Of a stretch of 32,157 nucleotides of DNA, positions 14,027 through 21,409 are shown in pieces; position 1 is the first letter of the stretch, and the number at the start of each line of letters is the position of its first letter. The position numbers were made by a program, and so were the translations under genes. Source of the DNA: Bacillota bacterium. GTDB lineage: Bacteria > Bacillota > Limnochordia > JAAZLZ01. The notes under the pieces are model-generated. The model saw only the letters and a list, made by a program, of their open reading frames with translations. It had not been told where the DNA came from and searched no databases. The stretch lies in the NCBI GenBank assembly GCA_012521755.1, contig JAAYLV010000071.1, positions 1-32,157 of the forward strand, in the 5' to 3' direction.

Positions 14027-15220
14027 CTAATCCTTGTTGGCAAACAGGCTACGGAGCAAGTCGCGTCCCGTCCCGCGGATGATTTGCCATAGGCTGCCCC
14101 GGGGAACGTCTTCGCCGGCGACCAGGTCTATCCGGCCCAGCTCTTCCCCTTGATAGAGAGCGATGAGGGTTCCAATTACTTGGTCTTTGGACAGGGGGGC
14201 GGTGAGATCCTCTTCCAGAAGGAGCTGCCTTTCAACGCTATCGCCAGCAGCCCGAGGCAAGGCTACCTTGAGGGATTGGGCGGCGACGATGGACACCTGT
14301 TCCGCTCTCCCCCGCTTGACCTTGGCTTGGCCCAAGACTTCCCCTTCCCTTGCGACCACTTCCGCTCGGTAGACTCGAAAACCGTAGTCGAGGAGGGTCC
14401 GGATGTCTTCTTCCCGCTTGGCGCTCGACTCTGCCCCCAACACAACGGCAATGAGGCGCAGATCCGACCTTTCGGCGGTGGCCGCAAGGCAATAGCCGGC
14501 TTCCGTGGTGCTGCCGGTCTTGATGCCGTCCAGCCCGGGATATCCGTAGCTGCGCCCAGTCGCGGACATGGTTCGTTCAAGCATGCGGTTGTAATTCCAG
14601 AGGACCACTTCGTTTTTCCGTCCTGGTCTGATGACATAATGGTAGGTGCTCACCAGGTCCATCAATAGCGGTACGCGGAGGGCGTGTCGGGACAAGGTGG
14701 CTATGTCGTAGGCGGTGGAGTAGTGCTCTCCTTTGCTTGAGGGTAGTCCATTGCTATTGACAAAGTGAGTGTTTTGCAGCCCCAACTGGACGGCCCGTTC
14801 ATTCATGCGCTTGACGAAGGCTTCTTCAGAACCTGCCATGAACTCGGCCAAGGCCACCGATGCATCGTTGGCTGAACCGACGGCGATCGCGTACAAGGCA
14901 TCCTTGAGGGGCATGTGTTCCCCCGCTTCCCACCAGATTTGTGAACCGCCCATGGAACTTGCATAGGGGCTGGCTACAATGGGATCGTCTAGGTGGAGTC
15001 GGCCGGCCGCCAGTTCCTCCAAAGCCAATACCAAGGTCATGATCTTCACCAGACTAGCCACAGGCTGGCGGCGATGGGGCTCCTTCTCATAGAGAACCCG
15101 GCCGCTAGCGGCCTCTATGAGGATGGCCGAGGGCGCTGAAAGGTCCAGCTCCTGGGCAAATGCCAGTCCGGCACCAAGCAAACAGACCAACAGGCCGGCC
15201 AAAGGTTTACGCCAGTCCAT
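14027..15220 (-). CDS. dacF: D-alanyl-D-alanine carboxypeptidase, DacF-type (PBP5 family)
   Basis: This 397-residue exported penicillin-binding protein trims the terminal D-Ala from peptidoglycan stem peptides. A signal peptide (LAGLLVCLLGAGLAFA) precedes the S11 peptidase domain with all three active-site motifs: SLVK (about residue 56), SAND (about 115) and KTGS (about 236). The C-terminal beta domain (about 280-375) is followed by a short helical end (IIRGTGRDLLRSLF) that may associate with the membrane. Position directly upstream of spoIIAA is the conserved place of dacF in spore formers, where it tunes cortex cross-linking. The ATG is preceded by GGGGGAGG. Confidence 0.92.
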   Translation of the reverse strand: MDWRKPLAGLLVCLLGAGLAFAQELDLSAPSAILIEAASGRVLYEKEPHRRQPVASLVKIMTLVLALEELAAGRLHLDDPIVASPYASSMGGSQIWWEAGEHMPLKDALYAIAVGSANDASVALAEFMAGSEEAFVKRMNERAVQLGLQNTHFVNSNGLPSSKGEHYSTAYDIATLSRHALRVPLLMDLVSTYHYVIRPGRKNEVVLWNYNRMLERTMSATGRSYGYPGLDGIKTGSTTEAGYCLAATAERSDLRLIAVVLGAESSAKREEDIRTLLDYGFRVYRAEVVAREGEVLGQAKVKRGRAEQVSIVAAQSLKVALPRAAGDSVERQLLLEEDLTAPLSKDQVIGTLIALYQGEELGRIDLVAGEDVPRGSLWQIIRGTGRDLLRSLFANKD

Positions 15221-15271
15221 CTGCCTCCCCCCTTTTTCTATTCAACAAAAAATATTCCTAGTTGGGCGGGG

Positions 15272-16591
15272 TTATGCCGGTGGGTTGGAACTGGCTGGTA
15301 TTCGTCCTAAGATCAGGGGCATTGGCCCGGGACGGCCGCCAATCTGGAAAGATCCCTGGACGGTGTGGATCTGGTCTTGATTGATGGTGCTGTTGTTTTG
15401 CAGGGTGGCCAACACTTCCCCCGCCTCCACATAATCGCCGATCTTCTTCGCGAGGACGATGCCCGCGGTCGGATCGATGGGGGCATCCTTGGTGGCCCTC
15501 CCCGCCCCGAGTCCCATGGCGACCATGGCTAGCTCCCTGGCATTAAGGGCGGTTACGTAGCCGGCTTGGGGTGCCTTGACGTCGACTACTGTTGCCGGTT
15601 GGGGAACTAGCTTAGGATCGTCGACGACCTTTGGGTTGCCGCCCTGGGCCTTTAACCACTGGACCATTTTCGCCAAAGCCGCTCCCGAATCGAGAAGCCG
15701 TGCTAAGGTTGCCTGTCCTTCCTCGGGATCTGTTGCTTTGCCGGCAAGATACAGCATCTCGCCGCCCAAAGCCAAACACAACTCCCTGAGATCCCTAGGC
15801 CCTTCGCCCTTCAAGGTGGCGATGGCTTCCTGGACTTCAAGGGCATTGCCTATTGTCCGTCCCAAGGGCTGGTCCATGGCTGTAAGGAGGGCACAAGCGC
15901 GTCGACCCGCCTTGCGGCAACTCTCCACCAGCAATTCCGCCAAAGCTCGCCCCTTCTCCTCATCCTCCATGAAGGCTCCTAGGCCGCACTTAACATCAAA
16001 AACGATGGCGTCAGCCCCGCCCGCGAGCTTCTTCGACAAGATGCTAGCGGCAATGAGGGGTATGGATTCGACGGTAGCGGTGGCGTCCCTGAGGGCGTAG
16101 AGCTTCTTGTCGGCCGGGGCTAGGGACTGTGTTGCGGAAGCCACGGCAAGGCCGATCTCCTCCACCGTTTGGATGAATTCCTCGGTGGAAAGTTCAGTGC
16201 GAAACCCGGGGATTGACTCGAGTTTGTCGATGGTGCCGCCGGTGTGGCCAAGTCCTCGCCCTGACAGCTTCGCTACCGGGATGCCAGCCGCCGCGACGAG
16301 GGGCGCCAGCACCAGGGTCGTCTTGTCACCGACGCCGCCGGTGGAGTGCTTGTCCACCTTGATGCCGGGAATAGAGCTTAGATCGAGCCTCGGGCCCGAG
16401 TCGGCCATGGCCATGGTCAACGCCGCCGTTTCTGCAGCTGACATGCCTTGAAAGAAAACGGCCATGGCCCAGGCAGCCATTTGGTAATCGGGGACCGCAC
16501 CTTGTGTGTAGCCGTCGATCAACCACTTGATCTCCTCTGGGGAAAGCTCCGCTCCCTGCCTCTTCCTCAGCAAGATGTCATAAGCTCGCAT
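15272..16591 (-). CDS. pdp: Pyrimidine-nucleoside phosphorylase
   Basis: This protein of about 439 residues splits thymidine, deoxyuridine or uridine with phosphate to the base and (deoxy)ribose-1-phosphate. Motifs are KHSTGGVGDKTTLVLAPLVA (phosphate and substrate loop), SGRGLGHTGGTIDKLESIPG (the family signature), and DVKCGLGAFM. A biotinyl-like C-terminal domain follows (PQAGYVTALNARELAM ... PTAGIVLAKKIGDYVEAGE). The length fits the Bacillus Pdp / DeoA family. The track start (GTG 16609) overlaps xerD; ATG 16591, with AGGGGGAA 7-8 nt upstream, is preferred. It is probably co-transcribed with xerD, a common neighbour in Firmicutes. Confidence 0.95.
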   Translation of the reverse strand: MRAYDILLRKRQGAELSPEEIKWLIDGYTQGAVPDYQMAAWAMAVFFQGMSAAETAALTMAMADSGPRLDLSSIPGIKVDKHSTGGVGDKTTLVLAPLVAAAGIPVAKLSGRGLGHTGGTIDKLESIPGFRTELSTEEFIQTVEEIGLAVASATQSLAPADKKLYALRDATATVESIPLIAASILSKKLAGGADAIVFDVKCGLGAFMEDEEKGRALAELLVESCRKAGRRACALLTAMDQPLGRTIGNALEVQEAIATLKGEGPRDLRELCLALGGEMLYLAGKATDPEEGQATLARLLDSGAALAKMVQWLKAQGGNPKVVDDPKLVPQPATVVDVKAPQAGYVTALNARELAMVAMGLGAGRATKDAPIDPTAGIVLAKKIGDYVEAGEVLATLQNNSTINQDQIHTVQGSFQIGGRPGPMPLILGRIPASSNPPA

Positions 16592-16605
16592 AGTATCGTT
16601 CCCCC

Positions 16606-17484
16606 TCACTTGGCCCGCGGATGGGCCAGATCATACACTTCCCTAAGGCGCGTCCGTGTCAGATGGGTGTAAATCTGGGTGGTGGAAATATCAGCATGAC
16701 CCAACATTTCTTGTACGGAGCGAAGGTCGGCCCCATTCTCCAACAGATGGGTGGCAAAGCTGTGTCTTAGGGTATGGGGAGTGATGGATCGTGAGATGCC
16801 TCCGCGGGCAGCATACTCTTTGATCAACTTCCACACCCCTTGGCGGGTTAGGCGTTTGCCCCGTCGATTAACGAATAGGGGTGAATCACTGGTCACCGAC
16901 GGTCGGGAGGCCAAGTACCTTTCTAGCCAATAAACGGCCACCTCCCCTAGGGGGACAATGCGCTCCTTGCCTCCTTTGCCATGGCAGCGCAGGTACCCCA
17001 AGTCGAGCTTGACATGATCGCAATCCAGTCCCACCAGCTCAGATACCCGCAGGCCCGTCGCGTACATTACTTCCAACAGGGCCTTATCCCGCAACCCCAA
17101 AGGGGTGTCCACATTGGGTTGGGCCAGCAGGGTCTCAACTTCATCGGGGGAGAGGACCCCTGGGAGCTTCCACTCGCCGCCTGGGCTTTCCAGGGTTCGG
17201 GTCGGGTTGCTCTCTAGATGCCCCTCCCGCACCAAGAAGGAAAAAAAAGATCTGATGGCAGCCAGCTGACGGCAGATGGTGCTATTGGCTTTGCCTTGGC
17301 TGCGCAGGACTAACAGGTACTTGCTGATATCCTCCGCCGTGATCCTGTCTGGCGGCATCGGCAGGAAATCCGCGAGCTGACTGAGATCCCGCTGGTAGGA
17401 CTCGACGGTATTGGCCGCCAGGCCCTTTTCTACGGCAATGTGGTGGATGAATTCCTGAATGAGTAGATTGAGGGTTTCTGCCAT
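16606..17484 (-). CDS. xerD: Tyrosine recombinase XerD
   Basis: This 292-residue site-specific recombinase resolves chromosome dimers at dif with XerC. The N-terminal SAM-like core-binding domain spans about residues 5-90. The catalytic domain carries the full set of residues: Arg in ATGLRVSELVGL, Lys in CHGKGGKERIVPL, the box-II HxxR in TPHTLRHSFATHLL, His in LGHADISTTQIYTH, and the nucleophile Tyr in that last segment. The length is normal. Position beside spoIIM and pyrimidine-nucleoside phosphorylase is the usual Firmicute chromosomal arrangement, so it is not a mobile-element integrase. The ATG follows GGAGAGGAG. Confidence 0.95.
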   Translation of the reverse strand: MAETLNLLIQEFIHHIAVEKGLAANTVESYQRDLSQLADFLPMPPDRITAEDISKYLLVLRSQGKANSTICRQLAAIRSFFSFLVREGHLESNPTRTLESPGGEWKLPGVLSPDEVETLLAQPNVDTPLGLRDKALLEVMYATGLRVSELVGLDCDHVKLDLGYLRCHGKGGKERIVPLGEVAVYWLERYLASRPSVTSDSPLFVNRRGKRLTRQGVWKLIKEYAARGGISRSITPHTLRHSFATHLLENGADLRSVQEMLGHADISTTQIYTHLTRTRLREVYDLAHPRAK

Positions 17485-17537
17485 TATTCTCCTCTCCTTG
17501 CCCGATCCTTCGACGCGAGGGTCCCCATCCCTGCCCG

Positions 17538-18155
17538 TTAAATGAGGTAGGTATTGACTAGATCGATGAGCACGGGAGTGATGTAAGCCTCGATGAAGGC
17601 TGCGCCGACCAACAAACCCGCGGCCAGGAGATTGGTGGAGGTAGTGATGAGGAACTGTTGGTAGACGTTGATGCTGCGATTTCCAGCTAAGACCCGCAGG
17701 ACGGACCAGGAGAAGCCCATCGCTGCCGCCCCGGCAATTATTATGGCCGGCAGGATGATGATGTTATGCGGCAGGATTGAGGCCAAGGCCACGACTATTC
17801 CTCGCAGGAACATCTCCTGCACAAGAAAGCCCAAGGTAAAGCCGAAGGTAAACCCTCTGATGAAGATGATTACCAACACTAGGGGCGCTCCCAGGAGGGA
17901 AAGCCCCAGCAGCCACATCAACCCTACGGTCTTGACCACATTATCCATGATGGAGCGACGGGCAAGGGCTTCCTTGGACAGAGTTGTGCCCGGATCGAAG
18001 GTCTGGAAGAAGCTCGAAAGATAGTGGCTCAACTCCTCCCTTTGTTCCACGGCCACATGTCTGACGGCTAAGCTGCCGAAGACCATCCCCATGACAAAAA
18101 TGGTGCACACGAAAAAGTAAGCCACGACCCGCCGGTGAAAATGGCGCCTGAACAT
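17538..18155 (-). CDS. spoIIM: Stage II sporulation protein M
   Basis: This 205-residue polytopic membrane protein belongs to the SpoIIM family, part of the SpoIIDMP complex that remodels septal peptidoglycan during engulfment. About five hydrophobic segments are visible, beginning with RRVVAYFFVCTIFVMGMVFG and including the conserved GFTFGFTLGFLVQEMFLRG and LPHNIIILPAIIIAGAAAMG segments. The length is close to the Bacillus protein. GGGGGAG stands 8 nt before the ATG. A sigma-E-like promoter lies at 18191-18219. It is upstream of xerD on the same strand. Confidence 0.93.
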   Translation of the reverse strand: MFRRHFHRRVVAYFFVCTIFVMGMVFGSLAVRHVAVEQREELSHYLSSFFQTFDPGTTLSKEALARRSIMDNVVKTVGLMWLLGLSLLGAPLVLVIIFIRGFTFGFTLGFLVQEMFLRGIVVALASILPHNIIILPAIIIAGAAAMGFSWSVLRVLAGNRSINVYQQFLITTSTNLLAAGLLVGAAFIEAYITPVLIDLVNTYLI

Positions 18156-18190
18156 CCCATCAACTCCCCCGCAAGGGCTTTGTCCAATAG

Positions 18191-18219
18191 AATATATGCT
18201 CCGGGGGGAATGGTTATTC
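18191..18219 (-). promoter_or_regulatory. Candidate sigma-E promoter for spoIIM
   Basis: On the minus strand GAATAA and, 15 nt later, CATATATT resemble the sigma-E boxes (-35 with an ATA core, -10 CATACAAT; six of eight bases match in the -10). It lies at the end of the upstream phosphatase gene, about 36 nt before the spoIIM start. Bacillus spoIIM is transcribed by sigma-E, so the location makes sense. Confidence 0.45.
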
Positions 18220-18874
18220 AGACTTCGTAGCCGCCTCCCTCAGGCGGTGTTGGCAGATGACAATGGTCGTTCATGCCCAGGAGGAGCCAGCGGCCCTTGG
18301 CCTTTTTGATGGTGGTGATGGCCCCGTTGTCGATGGGAATAAGGTAGCGGTTTCGCAAATCGAGGCCCAGGATGGTGGCAGCAATCAACCGGATCGGACC
18401 TCCATGCAAGACGACGATGCCTCTTTGATTTGGATAGAGGGCGGCGATTTCATCTAAGCACTCCATTACCCTTGCGACTACCTCGAGCAGGGTCTCCCCC
18501 CCTGGGACGTGGGCTGTTTCGGGTTCTGTTCGCCATTTCGTCAGTTCTTCGGGCCAAATCTCCCTGATCTCCTGGGGACTTCGGCCTTCCCATTGGCCGA
18601 AGGCGATCTCCCGCAAGCGGCGGTCCTCATGGACCGCAAGATCGGCAATCTGACCGATGATCTGGGCTGTCTCCCGCGCCCGGCTCAAGTCGCTGCTCCA
18701 AAGAAAATGGCACCTCGCCTCCTTGAGCTTTTCCCCAACCAACCTGGCTTGTTGTCGACCCCTATCGTTGAGGGGAATATCCTGGTGTCCCTGGTATATC
18801 CCGCGGTGGTTGAATGAGGTTTCGCCGTGGCGTACCAAGAACAACGTGGTGCTAACTGCGGACAACTCTTCCAT
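18218..18874 (-). CDS. Histidine phosphatase family protein
   Basis: This protein of about 218 residues belongs to the histidine phosphatase (phosphoglycerate mutase-like) superfamily. The catalytic RHG motif is near the N-terminus (LFLVRHGETSFN). A conserved arginine is in SSDLSRARETAQII, the acid region is LREIAFGQWEGRS, and the second catalytic His is in VVLHGGPIRLIAA. Substrate is uncertain; family members include CobC (alpha-ribazole phosphatase), GpmB-like proteins and broad phosphatases, and no cobalamin genes are near. The track start at 18937 runs deep into the upstream gene. ATG 18874, with GGAGG 5 nt upstream, is better and leaves a 23-bp overlap with the endonuclease Q-family gene. 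Confidence 0.88.
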   Translation of the reverse strand: MEELSAVSTTLFLVRHGETSFNHRGIYQGHQDIPLNDRGRQQARLVGEKLKEARCHFLWSSDLSRARETAQIIGQIADLAVHEDRRLREIAFGQWEGRSPQEIREIWPEELTKWRTEPETAHVPGGETLLEVVARVMECLDEIAALYPNQRGIVVLHGGPIRLIAATILGLDLRNRYLIPIDNGAITTIKKAKGRWLLLGMNDHCHLPTPPEGGGYEV

Positions 18875-20000
18875 AACGGCCTCCTCCGCCGGGCTCGATG
18901 GGCAACTCGCCCTGCCTTGCCGCGATGATGATTTCAACTATCTGATGGCTTGCTACCCGCCGCAGGTCTTCGGCTGGGACGTGGTGCAAGATGTTCATCT
19001 CTGTCCCAAAGGCCCTGAGAAGTCCCTCGATGGTGCGGGGTCCACACCCTGGCACAAAGCTCAAAGGCACTTGGTGGTAATAAGGTGGGCGGTGGCTCGG
19101 GGAAGAAGGAGCTCCGAGCTGCACGATGCGATCGAGGACCCCGGCGACGACCTTCTTGCCGCAAAGGCTGCAAACACTTACGGGCGGCGGCTCCTTCGTT
19201 TGACCGCAATCGGGACAGTAGCTGCGGTAGTACTTGCCCAAACGAGGGTCTAATCCATAATTAGCCAACAGCCGACAATTCCCTTCACCTTTCAAGGCGG
19301 CCAGGAGGGCCGCAAAGGAAAGCTCCTCGAGTTGGAACGCGTTATGTTCTCTGGCGATCCGGTCCAAAGAGTGGGCATCAGAATTTGACAAGAAGGTCGT
19401 TCTTGCCAATTCTCGAAGCCTTCCCGCCAGGGAAGCATCGGCGCTGAGCCCCAGTTCGATGGCCAAAGGTCTCGCCGCGAAGGCCTCCCTCCAGCTGTCG
19501 ACACAGCTGCCGTAAAGGCCCCGGTGGGGAGTGAAAGCGTGAGCGGGCACCAAGAGGCCGTTCAGGCTTGCGGTAGTCTCCCATAAGGTTTCAGGAGAGA
19601 GGTCTACCCTTTGGGAGCTCAAGTTGATGTTGGTCAGATGCTTCGCCAGGAATTGACTGTACTTTGTCACCGCCTGGAGGGTGGGAAAGTAGCTGACGAA
19701 ATGGCAGCGGCCCCTTCCAACGGCCGCCTCCACTTCACAAGCCGGGATGAGCAGCCCCTGGGACTTCCAGATTAGGCCTCCACCGGGGGCCGGAGTCAAC
19801 TCTCTTCCTTGGACCATAGCCTCGAGCTCCGCAAGCACCCCTGGAGCCGCGCAGTCAACGGGCGCGATAATATGGAGACCCTTTGGTCCAAAGGCTTCCC
19901 GCAGGATGGCTGGCAGGGTCAACCGCCGTGAGGCGGTGATCTTGACTGGCTTGTCGTTGTATGCTCGACCGATATGGATGTGAAGATCGGCGTAATACAA
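18852..20000 (-). CDS. Endonuclease Q-family PHP protein
   Basis: This 382-residue protein matches the EndoQ / YqxK family. A PHP-type metal site opens the protein (YYADLHIHIGRAY). The conserved LLVPAHAFTPHRGLYG and LSNSDAHSLDRIAREHNAF blocks follow. A C-terminal zinc ribbon has two CxxC pairs (CPDCG ... CSLCG). EndoQ cuts DNA 5' of deaminated bases such as uracil and hypoxanthine. Some bacterial homologues have been shown to have this activity, but it cannot be confirmed from sequence. The TTG start is supported by AAGGAG 7 nt upstream. It lies 4 bp after the DUF3866 gene and overlaps the phosphatase gene, so these three are probably co-transcribed. Confidence 0.85.
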   Translation of the reverse strand: MYYADLHIHIGRAYNDKPVKITASRRLTLPAILREAFGPKGLHIIAPVDCAAPGVLAELEAMVQGRELTPAPGGGLIWKSQGLLIPACEVEAAVGRGRCHFVSYFPTLQAVTKYSQFLAKHLTNINLSSQRVDLSPETLWETTASLNGLLVPAHAFTPHRGLYGSCVDSWREAFAARPLAIELGLSADASLAGRLRELARTTFLSNSDAHSLDRIAREHNAFQLEELSFAALLAALKGEGNCRLLANYGLDPRLGKYYRSYCPDCGQTKEPPPVSVCSLCGKKVVAGVLDRIVQLGAPSSPSHRPPYYHQVPLSFVPGCGPRTIEGLLRAFGTEMNILHHVPAEDLRRVASHQIVEIIIAARQGELPIEPGGGGRYGRVVRS

Positions 20001-20004
20001 AGGA

Positions 20005-21087
20005 TCACTCCTTGGGGTCTAAGCAATGGGCCGCATAGGAGCCGGCGGCGCAGGCTGAGAGGAAAAACTCCCTATCCTCGTCGATGCCTCGTCCCATGGT
20101 CGTCGGCTGCAAGTCGTAAGCGCGAAGGGCCTCCAAGCCGGGATCGCCGTCCCACTCAACTACCTGATGCTTGGCAGCGATTCGGCTCAACTTCAGCTGA
20201 TCCGCAATGTACTCTTGCATCGCCCTCGGCAGCTTTGGCACCACAACCGTCGTCGGCAGCTGGGTCAAGGTGCCCAAGGCCGTCAGACAGTGATGGCTGA
20301 CCCCGCGATGACGAGGCCGCTCATCGGCAAAACTGATCCTAAGGAGGGCGATCCCCCTTCCTCCCAACGCGCTTACCCCATCGAGGATCGGGCCTTGCTC
20401 CAAAGAGGTGCTCCCTAGGGGAGTAGCGGTGCCCACCGTCCCTGGGCCCATGGTCACGATGGTTAGATCTGCCTTCAGGACCCAACGGGCAGCGATTAGA
20501 CCGCTATAGATGCTGACTGCTTCTAGATCCCCCCCAAAGGCATGGCCCACGGTGATTGAACCGCAAAGGAGTCCCCGCTTTTGGAGATGACTCAGGGTGT
20601 CGCTGAAGGGAGCAGGCAGACACGCCCCATCGGTCATCACGTAGGCAATTCGAGCCTGAGGCTGCACTTTCCTGGCTGCTGCCGCGGCGGGCAGGAGTTG
20701 GCTATGGAGGGTCCCCACCACCACCGGCATGCCATCTAGGTCTTGGTGTTGGGTCATGATCCGATGATAGGGGCTGGCCGGTTCTTCGACGCTTGGCACT
20801 TTGATCTGCAATGGGGTGTAGCGCAGCTTCATGATGTGGCCTGGCGTCTTAGGATCGAGCTCTTGACCCTCCCCCACCTGGATGACAAAATGCCACCCGC
20901 CGGTGCCTAGTCGCAAGTGGACCGCGGTGGTATTCAGGGTCACCCAATCACCGACCTTGACAGGGCCCGTCAGCCAGTCGTAGCTGATGGCCTTGGCTTC
21001 TCCACCCTCGACTTCGACCTTGAGGAACTTGATCCCTGGCCGCTCCCCCAGGATCCCCAGCACCCGTCCCCGTCTTATCTGGATCAA
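20005..21087 (-). CDS. DUF3866 family protein
   Basis: This 360-residue cytoplasmic protein fits DUF3866, a Bacillota/Actinobacteria family of unknown function. It begins with IQIRRGRVLGILGERPGIKF. The middle contains PVVVGTLHSQLLPAAAAAR, the Gly-rich GSITVGHAFGGDLEAVS and TMGPGTVGTATPLG, and then DERPRHRGVSHHCLTAL. No signal peptide, membrane segment or known catalytic motif is seen. The start is TTG with GAGGGGG 7 nt upstream. It is first in a unit with the endonuclease Q-family and histidine phosphatase genes, and its leader contains inverted repeats. Confidence 0.82.
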   Translation of the reverse strand: MIQIRRGRVLGILGERPGIKFLKVEVEGGEAKAISYDWLTGPVKVGDWVTLNTTAVHLRLGTGGWHFVIQVGEGQELDPKTPGHIMKLRYTPLQIKVPSVEEPASPYHRIMTQHQDLDGMPVVVGTLHSQLLPAAAAARKVQPQARIAYVMTDGACLPAPFSDTLSHLQKRGLLCGSITVGHAFGGDLEAVSIYSGLIAARWVLKADLTIVTMGPGTVGTATPLGSTSLEQGPILDGVSALGGRGIALLRISFADERPRHRGVSHHCLTALGTLTQLPTTVVVPKLPRAMQEYIADQLKLSRIAAKHQVVEWDGDPGLEALRAYDLQPTTMGRGIDEDREFFLSACAAGSYAAHCLDPKE

Positions 21088-21116
21088 TTCATTTCCCCCT
21101 CCCCCACTATCTTCCG

Positions 21117-21149
21117 CAGGGACGGGAGAAGTTATTTGCTTGGTCCCTG
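21117..21149 (-). repeat. Perfect 7-bp inverted repeat in the DUF3866 leader
   Basis: CAGGGAC and GTCCCTG flank a 19-nt loop about 30 nt upstream of the DUF3866 start. No T-tract follows, so it is not a terminator. A leader hairpin or protein-binding site is possible. Confidence 0.4.
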
Positions 21150-21227
21150 GGAGATGCGCTCTTGCCTTAGCCAGGATTCGGCTAGAACGCCCATGCTAAT
21201 TGGTCGCCAGGTTGCTTTCGGCCTGCA

Positions 21228-21269
21228 ACAAATAAATACCCCCTACCTCTGGAATGCGTGTAGGCAGGG
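21228..21269 (-). terminator. Weak candidate terminator downstream of pnp
   Basis: On the minus strand CCTAC and GTAGG pair around a 12-13-nt loop, with partial extension of the stem, and are followed by TATTTATTTGTT. The stem is imperfect, but the position about 140 nt after the pnp stop and the U-rich tail suit a terminator for the rpsO-pnp unit. Confidence 0.4.
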
Positions 21270-21409
21270 AGTTCGTTCTGGGAAATGATGCGGGCCTAAC
21301 CTTTAGCGATGGTCCGAGTGGCTAACCGCAGGGCTTCCGGGGACGTGGGAGCATCCCTTGCACCGTTCCGCGTGGACCTGGACGTCAGCCACCCGTTGAC
21401 CACTACCAT

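Larger units (their letters stand above)
21088..21409. other. Non-coding stretch between DUF3866 and pnp
   Basis: No ORF over 60 codons and no convincing RNA gene is seen in these 322 bp. On the minus strand there is a 37-codon ORF right after the pnp stop (MVVVNGWLTS...) with no ribosome binding site, probably by chance. The stretch has several inverted repeats, including a weak terminator candidate and a perfect CAGGGAC/GTCCCTG pair near the DUF3866 ribosome binding site. A promoter for the DUF3866 unit should lie here but no good boxes were found. Confidence 0.5.

Noticed and set aside
16606-17484. Tyrosine recombinase as sign of a mobile element
   Set aside because: It matches chromosomal XerD, lies in the conserved spoIIM-xerD-pdp context, and has no att repeats, tRNA or phage genes nearby.
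21290-21385. tRNA-Ser/Leu-like D-arm (GGTCCGAGTGGCTAA) on the plus strand
   Set aside because: No matching acceptor stem, anticodon stem or TTC-containing T-loop could be found, so it is a chance resemblance.
21300-21409. 37-codon minus-strand ORF beginning right after the pnp stop
   Set aside because: No ribosome binding site and no recognisable motif; a CxxC in another frame (ERCKGC) is equally unsupported.
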